A stretch of 36,794 nucleotides of DNA, taken from contig LSSL01007581.1 in NCBI GenBank assembly GCA_001953115.1, positions 1-36,794 of the forward strand, given 5' to 3'. A program made the translations under genes and the position numbers. Numbering within the stretch: the stretch's first letter is position 1; each line of letters opens with the position of its first letter. Below, one piece after another: positions 12,101 through 25,174 of the stretch. This stretch comes from Smittium mucronatum (taxonomy: Eukaryota; Kickxellomycota; Harpellomycetes; Harpellales; Legeriomycetaceae). The notes beneath the pieces were generated by a model. The model worked only from the letters and a program-made list of their open reading frames with translations. It was not told where the DNA came from and ran no database searches.

Positions 12101-14088
12101 TTATCTTTTATTAATTAAATCTTTTATCAGTTAAATAATTTTTTTAGGATAAAAACACTTCTAAAAATCCATATCACTTAGTTCTGTTTAAATTTTCAAT
12201 TTTATAAATAAAGACTAAAAAAATGACATTAATTAAACAATATTTTTTTAAAGCTATCCTATAATTAATTTTTTCATCTTTTAATATTAATATTGTTTAT
12301 TTAGGTTTTAGAATAATTATATCTCCTTAGTATCAAATCTCAGTAAATACTTATTTATCTTCCTTGATGAAATCAGATTGAAGTTTTTAAACCTTGTATT
12401 GACATATATAGATTTAGGCAAAAATAATTTATCGGGTTGCATTGAATTTTTTTATTTTGATAAATTATTATAAAAATTTATCAAGCTTTGATTTTTTGTG
12501 AAACGATGACTATATTAAGATGGAATAATAAGGTCGCTAAAAAATAATTTTAATGATATTTATCCAATTAAACTAAAAAAATATTATAACGTAATTAATT
12601 ATAACTAAAATTCTACAATAGCGGTGAGTACAAAAAATTAACTAAGCTAAAAAATACTGCATTTTAAACTGAATTATTATTTTAAAATTCACAAGTAAAA
12701 ATTTCAATTTGGTTCTTTTAATCCAAAATAGATAAAATTTAACATTTCAAATAATTATTAATATCATAGCCGATCAATATAATTAATTATTTCTCGGGGG
12801 GGTTTTTTTTTGGATTTTTAACCAGAATTAGATAATAATTTCGTTTGAAGACCTCAATTATTTGGCTTCACATTATCCTAAAATTAAAACCCACTATAAA
12901 CACGAAAAAAACCAAAATAAACATTTTTTTTAAAGAGACCTATATAATTCCTATTTTAAGTTGCTGAAACAGTGTAGGGAATATTTATTAACTTCTAAAC
13001 GAGGATAATAAATAAAAACTTTGATTTTTTTCATTTTTGCTCAAATATCGGAATATATATGGCAAAAAAAAATGGTCTATATTACATAAAGTCAGCTTTA
13101 TATATACGAATTAAATCGATATAAATATTAATTAATATGAAAATTGATTAAAATGGTCTATTTTTTTTGAAAAAAATTATATGTTTTATAACCGATATCT
13201 TATTTCTTTTATCATGCTAAACTATTAATTTGAGATTATTAAATAAGGAAATATCATCTTTATTTTTATCTTTTAATAATCAAAAAATATAATATCCAGT
13301 TATATTTAATTAATTTTATCAATTAACTTTAGTTTAATCTATTTAATCTGTTATAATTGTAATGTTTTCGATTATCTTTTTTGGATCTTGGGCTAAACTG
13401 TTTTCTATGATGATAACGAAAGTCATAGTTTTCTTTATTCTCTATATTTTTATTTTTAGCAATATTCTTGGGATTATTCTTTATTAAGGCTGTAATATAA
13501 TTCTTATCTTTTTTATTTAATTTATCGTTATATTTTAGTTTTTTTTCAATAAAGGTTAAAAAAATTTCACTGATTTTTTACTAATGCTACTACAAACCCA
13601 GGATATTAAGAGAGTAATAATATTCTTTTTTACATTTTTATTGTATGATGGACTCATATAAATTCAAAAATATCCAATCTCTGATTATTTATTAGATTCA
13701 AAACGATTTTTTGTAAAATTGAGCTACCATGGTAATTTTTCTCGTTTAAAGTGAGTTTTCTGCGTTACTTGTGTAGTTTTATTCACGTATGAATCCTATA
13801 ATAATATTTTTTTTCTACAGATATCGGTTAAATCTGGTAATACATTTTAGCAAGAGTTAAGCAGTAATTTTCTGGTATGTATTATTTGGTAACCCCTACA
13901 CCGGTTTTTAATGGTTTAATAATAAATTTTAATTAAATATTTTCATTTAAACCAAAATCCTTTGGAAAAAATTCTTAAAATTCCGCCGTAAAAATTGGTA
14001 TAAGGGAAAAAACACTAGGAGGTTTTTATTCAGATTTATGATCCTATACTAAGAGTCCAGGATATCGCGGGGGAAATTATGATATATA

Positions 14089-14975
14089 TGTTTTATGTGG
14101 CTGTGGCTGTAGCTGCGGCGCCTATGTGGATGTGATTTTTGACCAGTGGATTTGATTTTTATGTATTTTTGATTTTTTTTCCTGTAGATTTGATTTTTAT
14201 GTACTTTTGATCTATTTTTGGTAACTTTGACCTTTGCGAAAACACAAATTCAAACATTATTGGGTGTTTTGATAATATTTTAGAAGTAATATTCATTTCT
14301 TTAAACCAATTAATTTGTTGAAAAAATTAAAACCCAATAATATGCCTTTCATTTTGGGAATCTTAAGTTAATGTAATGGATTTTTTTTTTTAAAAAAAAA
14401 AAAGGATCAATTCCGCATCCCCGCTCAAAGAAGATTCTTAAATTCAAAAGAAAAAAAGCCCAAAATTAAAGTTCCAAAAAAAATGTTGTGATAAAAAGCC
14501 TTATTAAATATTACAGCTCCAAGCGACACTATAACTAAGCAAAGGGGGCAATATATTTTTATAACATTACATTTAGATTTAACAAAGATTTTTTTAGATT
14601 TCTAATGTCCAAAAAAACATTTATATATCTTTTTTTTTAGTCTTCTTGACTTTATATACGTTTTTTATTTCATCCAATAAACAATTTAGATCATCATTAC
14701 GGATAATTTGCAAGAAATCGGATTCAAATAATAAGGATTTTAACAGCTTGAATATCGGATATTGCCTTTATTAAGAATTACTCGAATAACCAGTACTTCA
14801 AAAAGCTTCAATGCAAGATAAGCAAAATAAAAAATCTTGGAATAAAGAATCTACTGCCATACATGTTTTTTTTTCTTGGTTTTTTGAAAATTTAGAAAAC
14901 TGAAAATGGTATTTTTTATTTTTTTATATGGAAAAATATAATCGAAATCAAATATCCTAGCTGAAATCAGTAAAT
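14089..14975 (+). repeat. Left long inverted repeat arm
   Basis: Reverse complement of 16944-17823. Near-identical blocks include those around 14205-14365 (gacctttgcgaaaacacaaa, then ttcattttgggaatcttaag) and 14405-14525 (attccgcatccccgctcaaa, then cagctccaagcgacactata). Differences are mainly single substitutions and homopolymer length. No coding function is apparent within the arm. Confidence 0.85.
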
Positions 14976-15439
14976 AAATATATATATATAATTCTGCATC
15001 TTTTAATATATATTTTTTTAAAGAAAATCGAAAATAAATAAAAATATTAAAATTTATTGATTATTTAAGTCAAAAACGGTCTAATGATTTCTCCTGGGTT
15101 TGAAGATACAAAATTTTTGCATATACTATCGTGATCAGGATGGGTAAATTTCGTAATTTTTTTATGATTCCTTCTACACTTACTTTTTTTTTTTCTGCAC
15201 CCAACTTCACAAGAGCATTTTATCTCAAACCTTTTAATCCAAAGTAAGGCTTTTCTAAAAGCTCAGCTTATAGATATTTTTAGTTATATTTTAATAACAA
15301 CATCATTAATTTCCAATATTTACAGGTTATTTTTGGTCAAAGGTGCCAAATTAAGTTGCTATTTCATAATTATTTCCAATTTAGTTAATATTTTTTCCAA
15401 ATAAAAACTTATTATTAATCCGATTTTGATCTTCCTTTG

Positions 15440-16650
15440 AGATTTCAATTTTTATTATATAACCCATTCTGTATGATTGTATTCTTTTATTATTTGACCT
15501 GTCATGTTCTGGGAGGATAAATCCATATTTTTTACTGGCTGTAACAAAATATCATTGGCTTCGGATAGATTTTGAAAATCTTATACATTTTCCCCAAAGT
15601 TTATCATATTATTTTTGGTAAATTCCTGTAATGTGTCATCATCATCCAATAAAATGATTTTTATAAACCCATTTTAACTAATAGAAAGTTTATTTTGATT
15701 ATCCAATGGTTTATTAATTACAATATTTCATAGAATTTTAAGACTGACATTTATTGTGTTCCTTATAATGCAATTTTTTTATGTATTTTTTCCATAAATC
15801 TCTAGCTAAAAAATATATTTTTGTATAATATTACTGTAAATGTATGTCATTTGATGAAACCATACCCCCCCCCCCCGATTTCGTTTAGGTTCATAAAAAA
15901 TTCACAATATGATAATAAAATATCAATTTTTTTAAATATAAAATTCAGAAGAAAGGTGTTTAATTTTCAGAAATAAAATTATTAAAGTGTGTTTTTTATA
16001 ATTTTTTTCCGTATCCCATCATTTTATACCGGTTTGTTCTATAGAACTGTTTATAAGATGGAATATCGTCTTGCGAGTCTGTTCAACCATTACATTAGTT
16101 TACGGGTGTCTCAAAACAACGAAAACGTGGTTGATATCTGTCAATCCCCTGAAAAAGTCTATAAGTTCACCATTTTAAATCTTCAACCATTTATCTACTT
16201 TTATTATCTTATGAGATATTGAAAAAGTCAACGCGAAAATTTTTAAATTACCTAAAACTTTTTTTTACCTATTTATAGTTGATATAAGATACCTAGTTGA
16301 AGTGACTAAAGTGGTTCAACGCATCAAATATGTATTTTTAATTTTCTCTAGGAGTAATACGCATATCAATCAAATCTAGTTCAATTCTTTAAAAAGTTTT
16401 TTCAGATTTTATCGGTCTATGTGCTTTTTTTCCCTAATATATATATTTCATTTTTAGGGAATGTTTTTACAAATAATATAATCAAATCTTGCTTTGGGAC
16501 ATAAACATAACTAGATACTCACTCCCATTTTTTTCAGAGCCTGGATGATCTAATCCATAATGTGCACCCTTTGTGGATTCTAAAATATTCACTTTAGTGA
16601 ATATGCGAAGAATGTTATTAACTGTTCTGAAATTCAAACTTTCATTCTTT
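15440..16650 (-). pseudogene. Integrase-like (rve/DDE) transposase remnant
   Basis: Read on the minus strand, fragments line up in the order expected of a Ty3/Ginger-type integrase. First comes a His-containing piece (GAHYGLDHPGSEK, ~16510-16570), as in the H2C2 zinc-binding region. Next is KSEKTF then RIELDLIDMRITP (~16350-16410), with the DLIDM signature holding the first catalytic Asp. Then come YIFDALNHFSHFN (~16295-16345), NGELIDFF (~16150) after a stop where the second catalytic Asp would sit, and VFVVLRHP, a stop, TNVMVEQTRKTI (~16060-16130), matching the usual RHPQTNG.VER. Near 15440-15680 an acidic C-terminal stretch (LDDDDTLQEF) is still recognisable as coding-like. In-frame stops and frame changes are numerous, so no functional enzyme is encoded. 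Confidence 0.65.
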
Positions 16651-16943
16651 AAACATTAGTTTATTTTGAGATTAAATGGTTTTTCTTTTCTTAGATTAGT
16701 TTCGAGACATTCAAATTATTTCTTATATTCAGAAATTCCATTAAAATAGAGATAAATTTTTTTAGTAGAAACTTGCTTATGAAATTTTTTTTTTTCCATT
16801 GAGTCAATAATGATTTATAAAATTATTTTATGTTAAATTTATTAATATATGGTTAGCTAAATTTAATTAACCATATAAAATTGCAAAAAAATAAATAATG
16901 AAAAAATATACTAGAAAAATTTCAACGTATTATATATCTAACC

Positions 16944-17823
16944 ATTTACTGATTTCAGTTAGGATATTTGATTCCGAGTATATTTTTCTATATATAAAAA
17001 AAAAAAACCATTTTCAGTTTTCCAAATTTTCAAAAAACCAAGAAAAAAAACATGTATGGCAGTAGATTCTTTATTCCAAGATTTTTTATTTTGCTTATCT
17101 TGCATTGAAGCTTTTTGAAGTACTGGTTATTCGAGTAATTCTTAATAAAGGCAATATCCGATATTCAAGCTGTTAAAATCCTTATTATTTGAATCCGATT
17201 TCCTGAAAATTATCCGCAATGATGATCTGAATTTTTTATTGAATGAAATAAAAAACGTATATAAAGTCAAGAAGACTAAAAAAAAAAGATATATAAATGT
17301 TTTTTTGGACATTAGAAATCTAAAAAAATCTTTGTTAAATCTAAATGTAATGTTATACAAATATATTACCCCCTTTGCTTAGTTATAGTGTCGCTTGGAG
17401 CTGTAATATTTAATAAGGCTTTTTATCACATTTTTTTTGGAACTTTAATTTTGGGCTTTTTTTCTTTTGAATTTAAGAATCTTCTTTGAGCGGGGATGCG
17501 GAATTGATCCTTTTTTTTTAAAAAAAAAAATCCATTACATTAACTTAAGATTCCCAAAATGAAAGGCATATTATTGGGTTTTAATTTTTTCAACAAATTG
17601 ATTGGTTTAAAGAAATGAATATTACTTCTAAAATATTATTAAAACACCCAATAATGTTTGAATTTGTGTTTTCGCAAAGGTCAAAGTTACCAAAAATAGA
17701 TCAAAAGTACATAAAAATCAAATCTACAGGAAAAAAATCAAAAATACATAAAAATCAAACCCACTGGTCAAAAATCACATCCACATAGGTGTCACAGCCA
17801 CAGCCGCAGACATATACAAAACA
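16944..17823 (-). repeat. Right long inverted repeat arm
   Basis: Inverted copy of the left arm; inner edge at the complement of cagtaaat, outer edge at the complement of TGTTTT. A 72-codon minus-strand ORF at 17142-17360 is open here, but the equivalent frame in the left arm is broken, so it is probably chance. Confidence 0.85.
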
Positions 17824-19879
17824 TAAGTATAACAAAAAATTACTGCAGCTGCATGTAGGATCTTTTGATAAAAGTCACCTCAAAGTTTTATAAAAATATG
17901 ATATTAGTATATAGCTGTTTTTATATTGTAATCATTTTTAGATTGTATTTGTTTTTACTCTATGCTAAATAATAGAGAGAAAATCTATACGATGATTTCC
18001 AGCTGTAAAATTTAATCGGAAATAGCTGGGCGATGAAAATCACTCTTGTCAATAATAGAATTTTAAATAAAAATCTTATTTAAATTTATATTCCTTTTAG
18101 CAAATTTTACACTTTTACCTAGGTAATTATTTAACAGCTAATACCAAATTCGGTAAAGCTTAATCTGAAATTTGGTTAATAAACTATAAAAATTATAGCT
18201 AAATTCAGTTAAAACTAAAAGGATAATTTTATGCCCACATCTCTAAAACTAAGACCAGGTTAGAATACATTTAATAAGAATCTTATAGATTCATTTATTT
18301 AAATGTCATAAATTTACTTTGCCTAAGCCCCTATTCAGTTATAATATTCATTATGTCATGTGTTTCCTCTTCCTCTATCCACAACCCACCTGTACTTATG
18401 GACTTCGTACATGAAGGATGTTATTTTGGATTATCCTCCATTTTTTGACATCACCCGCGCCTGACGCAGTGGCTCCCAGCCAGCTCTGAGTGTAACAAAT
18501 CAAGAGGTGGAATTCCAAAGCCCATCATTTTCGACAGAGTCAAAACAGATAAAAGCTGAAAAGTATATAGAACGGAATAATTGACACATTATGAGCTCAA
18601 ATTTATTAAAAAAACCCCGTTAAAAAGTTGTTATTCTAATTTAAAAACACGACTAAAACAATGAAGAGCATGGTCAAGATGTTTACCTGCTAATACTAGC
18701 TTCACTTAGTCATGCTATATATATAAATTTATTCATGTGTATATGATACTTTACATATATCTTACATCTTAATCAGCTTTAATTAATAGTTTAATATCAT
18801 TTTGCTTTTATTTGTATAAACATCCATAATTTAATTAATTTTTATTAGTAAAAGAGATTGATTTTACTAATTATTTTTTAGAATATTTAAATAAATTCAT
18901 TACTGAAGCATAATACTGAAACAATACAGTGAAAATGATAATTAAGATTTTTTCAGCATATATTTCCCCCCATTGAATAGTTTTTTTACAAAGAGATACT
19001 TTTTGATACGGAGTTATTTTCTTAAATTTAGCTTTAAATTATATATGTTTTAGATTGCGGAAGGTAAAAGTGGCACCTTTACTTCAGATGATAAGTTTTA
19101 GAGTTTAAATTTACTAGCAAAAAAAAACAGTCTTGCTTTACAGATCCTTATAACAAATGATCGAATTTGGATTCCCGGACTATAATATTTCTACGATTTA
19201 TGTTTTTAAAATTTATTTAAAGAAAATGGAAAAAACTATCTTTTCTAAAATTTCATTTATTTTTTCAAATTATCAACTGAGTTTTTATTATTTTTTTTGC
19301 ATAATTTAAACTTACTGATCTTGTAAAGTTTTTTTTCAGCAAAAGGATACTTTGTTTATCTGAGATCATAATATAGCTCAAATAATCAGCTTTATAATTC
19401 TGTAGGTCAAATTTAGTTTTAATCGAACATATTTTGGATAAGCGGGCTAATAAGGAACCAGAGTGAGCTTGGGAAAGGAAATTATTTACATCTTAGTGGG
19501 ACCAAATCATAGCATGGTACCTAATTTTCTATATTAAAAATTTCAATTTGCTTGACTTTTTGGTTTATACAAAGGGTTATAAATATTATTTAAGTGATGA
19601 AAAACATTGAAAGAGAAATAAAATTTATTTTTGTGCCAACGGCCCTGAAAAGGCTAGGAATTTAGTGATAAATTTTATTAGGTATGATTTGCAAAAGTGG
19701 GAGGGGGGGGGGTGGACAGAAGTTATTAATGATAATCAATGAGCTGGATTCAAAGGCAGAAAGGTGGAAGATCTGGAATGGAGGTTATAGAAACCTGGGT
19801 TTAGAGATACAATATATTACTGATAGATGGTTTTACACTGTGAAATAAAGGGGGGTTAGAGGAGGGGAAAGGAAGGGAA
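17824..19879. other. Intergenic region, right part of the desert
   Basis: No gene is recognised. A less AT-rich patch at about 18370-18540 has no long frame on either strand and may be a repeat fragment. A G tract lies at ~19701-19710. The region ends at the stop codon of the minus-strand gene at 19880, so its last few hundred bases probably include that gene's 3' untranslated region. Confidence 0.5.
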
Positions 19880-21131
19880 TCAGTTGAGAGTGGAGAAGGT
19901 GGAGAACGTAGTTGATGAGATTGTACTAACGTCGTCGGACTGCAGTTGGGCATCGAGACAGGATGCAGTTTGGAAAGTGGCCTTGTTAAGGAAGTTTATG
20001 CTGCTAGTTTTAGCTTTAGTTCTGAACAGATTATTGATGGAGTTGTGAATGGAAGTATTTAAATGATTGTTTGGGGGCTTGGAAGTACCAGCGGGATAAA
20101 TCTCAGAGTAATTCAAAAGGACGCTATCTGATTGCTCATTAGATGTGCTAGGGATCATGTAATTGTCAAGCAAAGTATATAGAGGTAAATCCTGTGATAA
20201 ACAAGGCGACTGGAGGTCATTTTGGGAGTCAGAGTAGATTTGGTATTGGGAAAATCCGTCTTCAATAACCATACCATTAAGGTTAGTAATAGGCTCTAAA
20301 TAGTTCTTTAATTCGGGATTTAATAAATGATCGATTTTTACGTCTTTAGAGGCTTTTTTCTCACTTTTGCCAAAATCACCCTTGGAGTTACTGTTAAAAG
20401 CACTTTTTTTGTCATGATAATGCTGATCAGTGAGACTCTTATTATCAAGTAGATACTTTTCTCTTTGAGAAAGAATCTTTAAGCTAACTGGAAGGCGTAG
20501 GGAAGAAAAAGAACGCGGGTATGGTTTTCTTACAAGAACTCTGGCTTTATTAAGGATAGGAAACTCCCTGAGGCCTAATTTTTTAAGATTTTTTTAGTGA
20601 GACCGGTTTAATTTTTAGAATGTGAAAAATGGTAATAGTAATAAGTACAAATATATATATAATAATTTAAATAAAATCTAAAAATCAAAACATGCTTTGA
20701 TTTCAGAAATATAATATCAATACATTAAATAAAAAATACTGAAATATTTACCGTTTTTAAGAGTCTTTTGACGAGAAATTCTTTTCTTGTTAAGAACTTT
20801 AACTCTTGAAAGCTTCCTTTTCTTTATTTTTGGGATCCTTCTAATAACTTGATAACTATTTTTCATGGAACTGGTGTTTTGAAGAAAAAAAGGTCAGCAA
20901 AAAAAAGAAAGAACAGAAATGATATATAGGAATTTATAAGAAACAACTAATACCATGGGGGTTTTCTGGTGTATATATTGTAAGCGACATTGATGGCTAA
21001 ACCTATTCCGAGAATGAGTGATATCTTGAGGAATTTGGGGTGGCGCTATGAAATAAAATAAAAAGTTGGCAATTCAAGCTTTTAAAGGGTATAAAGCATA
21101 GAATATAATTTTTTACCTTAAAGATATCCAT
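19880..21131 (-). CDS. Spliced single-pass membrane protein of unknown function
   Basis: Model on the minus strand: 21131-21117, 21045-20954, 20870-20752, 20574-19880; 306 residues, phases 0, 2 and 1, all closing. Exon 1 is only 15 nt. Residues ~11-30 (LKISLILGIGLAINVAYNIY) form one hydrophobic segment preceded by FKRHPKF, so it is likely a signal anchor. A strongly basic stretch follows (~39-72, RRIPKIKKRKL, KVLNKKRISRQ), then a Ser/Asn/Asp-rich, apparently disordered C-terminal half. The third intron acceptor (20871-20872) has a good CTGAC branch-like site and pyrimidine tract, which supports the junction. If intron 2 is retained, exon 2 ends after PPWY as a 37-residue membrane peptide, and the rest could begin at the ATG at 20866. 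No family is recognised. It is divergent from the SRPK gene. Confidence 0.65.
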
Positions 21132-22390
21132 GTTTAAAACTTTTCAGGTATACTTAAAGTGGCTTATATTGTAAGTGGCAAGAAAACAAAAAATGTGGTA
21201 GAAATAGCTGAACACACAGTTGTAAAATAAAGGGATTTATTGAAGGGATAATATTATTCATTTGGCTGAATTTCAAATTTTCTGCAATATTACTCAGTTT
21301 CGCTTATAGTATCATTAGTATTGCGATTTTTGACATAATTTTTATTTCAAGACTGTTTTCTTCTATTTCATTGCTCTTGGCCATTTCAGGTCCCTAATTT
21401 TTCGCTGGATCCGATTAGCTATAATTGGGCAAATTATATTTGAGTCAAATTTGGTTTTATCCAATGGAAAATGTGAATACAGAGGCATATCTTAATTTTG
21501 GATTTTTATTGCACTCAAATAGCATACAATTTTTGTGGCTTAGAAAATGAAAGGGTTAGAGTCCGTCTATGCTAGAATAGTCTATATTGGAAATCAGTGG
21601 AATTCTAGCTTTATATTTGATTAATTGGTTACTGTATAACAATTTATTGTGCTATCTTGAAATAGGCACCAAATAAGATTTTTTTATTTTAAAGGCATAT
21701 AGAGTTTATGGTCTATTGGAATATTAATTGGCTAATGATTAAAGTTCAATTAACCCTTCCAGTTGTAAAAAAAACAACGAATGCCTATTTGGAAAATTTT
21801 TAATTTTCTATTTGCAAACTATAAAAATTAATAAACAACCAGTTGGAAATCACAATAATGACAAAAAATTATACAACATTTTAGCACTAGTGGAATTTTA
21901 AAGGCCAAGGTATTAGTAAAGCTTGCAGCTCACTAATTAAATTCAGGAAAAAAGCCAATAGAAACGCTGTTTAATTTTTTTTTTTTATTGGATAGATATT
22001 GTAAAGCTTTTTAACATGTTTGTTCATTGGTATAGTTGTTTGGTGTAACCGTAAAAGTTTTTAAAGAATTGTAATGCAAAAGACTTCGAATTCAGAAGAT
22101 CGAAAACTAGCTAATAGTTTGGGCAAATGAAGTTCGTGCTTAGCAATGAAAAAACATAGCTAATTGGCTTGAGGCTTCGATCTAGGGTATAGACGTTTCA
22201 GCAAATAGGGTTGACGAAAACAGCTTTTACGCTGAGCTTTTATCGCATAGTATTTTACATAAGCTATTTTTTTCAAGCTTTCGCGAACTAGTCTCTCATT
22301 AATTTTAACTATAAATATTAAGATATATTCAGATTCCGCACTAATAAATTAAAAATCCCATTGCATCTCCCTCAAAAGGTTCACTATAAT
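21132..22390. promoter_or_regulatory. Divergent intergenic region between unknown membrane gene and SRPK
   Basis: 1.26 kb separates the two divergent start codons and must hold both promoters. It is AT-rich, with scattered TATA-like stretches but no motif that can be named. No ORF or structured RNA is seen. Confidence 0.45.
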
Positions 22391-24530
<2,140 letters not shown>

Positions 24531-25174
24531 TCACAGGAATTGTTCATTCCCTTCCCTTCTTGTCACTTTATTCTCTCCAATAAATGCTTGTACTTTTCCC
24601 TCCCTCAAAAATAAGTATACATCTCTAATCTTTTCCCCACAATATATCTATTTTTAAATAAAAGCTGATACATTTTCTGTTTTCAACTTTTAAAGAGTAA
24701 ATTTATATAAATATTAAACAGTTGGGCCAAGAAACATTCCAATTTTAATTTAAATGGAAACAATAATCGCAATACGCATGAGTTGAATGGCATTTTTTTC
24801 AACAAGAAAAAAAAAATATCATGAACAATACGTATATGTGAATAAGGCTGTATTCGCACGCAGGTCTCTCTTTTTACTTTTATTTGGTTGATCGGCAAGA
24901 TTTATTTATAAGCTTTAATTCAGTATCAATTTTTAAAGAATAGAAGAGAGAGGAGATCGTAGGATAGGGTAGATGAAGAGAAGAATTAAAGACGAAATCA
25001 ACATCTTTCAATTAGGCCAAAATAAAATAAAATTAGGAGAAACAGAAGGACAAAGCGGTAGAGTGATGGTGAGGAGGGAATGAGATGATGTATATTTGCG
25101 AGAAATTTTAATAAAAAGAAGTGTGCGATGAGAAGGGGAGAGGGTGGGGGGGGGGAAGGTGAGAAAAAAAAGAT
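24531..25174. other. Convergent intergenic region SRPK/CDC20
   Basis: 644 bp between two stop codons. It contains AATAAA-like sequences (for example ~24579 on the plus strand) suited to 3' end formation and a purine-rich G tract near 25145. No gene is seen. Confidence 0.5.

Larger units (their letters stand above)
7352..14088. other. AT-rich gene desert, left part
   Basis: No supportable gene is seen in these 6.7 kb. ORFs are short, start-poor and composed of Phe/Ile/Lys/Asn/Leu as expected from AT-rich DNA. Minor items are an AGGCT run at 8000-8017, a heptamer tandem at 8261-8286, a hairpin at 9077-9120, a less AT-rich patch at 9620-9890 and a G tract near 12796. No tRNA, rRNA or long direct repeat was recognised. 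Confidence 0.6.
14089..17823. mobile_element. 3.7-kb long-inverted-repeat transposon with decayed integrase
   Basis: Two arms of about 0.88 kb (14089-14975 and 16944-17823) are inverted copies of one another and nearly identical over most of their length. Outer ends both read TGTTTT inward, though just inside them (about the first 50 bp) the arms are more diverged. The ~1.97-kb core carries, on the minus strand, an integrase-like pseudogene. Long inverted repeats around a retroviral-type DDE integrase recall DNA transposons such as Ginger, and the long arms also recall Polinton/Maverick elements, which are much larger. No convincing target-site duplication is visible. Family assignment is inference; the structure is directly seen. 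Confidence 0.75.

Noticed and set aside
15989..16222. 77-codon plus-strand ORF in the element core
   Set aside because: The opposite strand over the same bases carries integrase-like fragments, so this is a shadow frame.
17142..17360. 72-codon minus-strand ORF in the right inverted arm
   Set aside because: The matching frame in the left arm is interrupted and the composition is that of AT-rich DNA.
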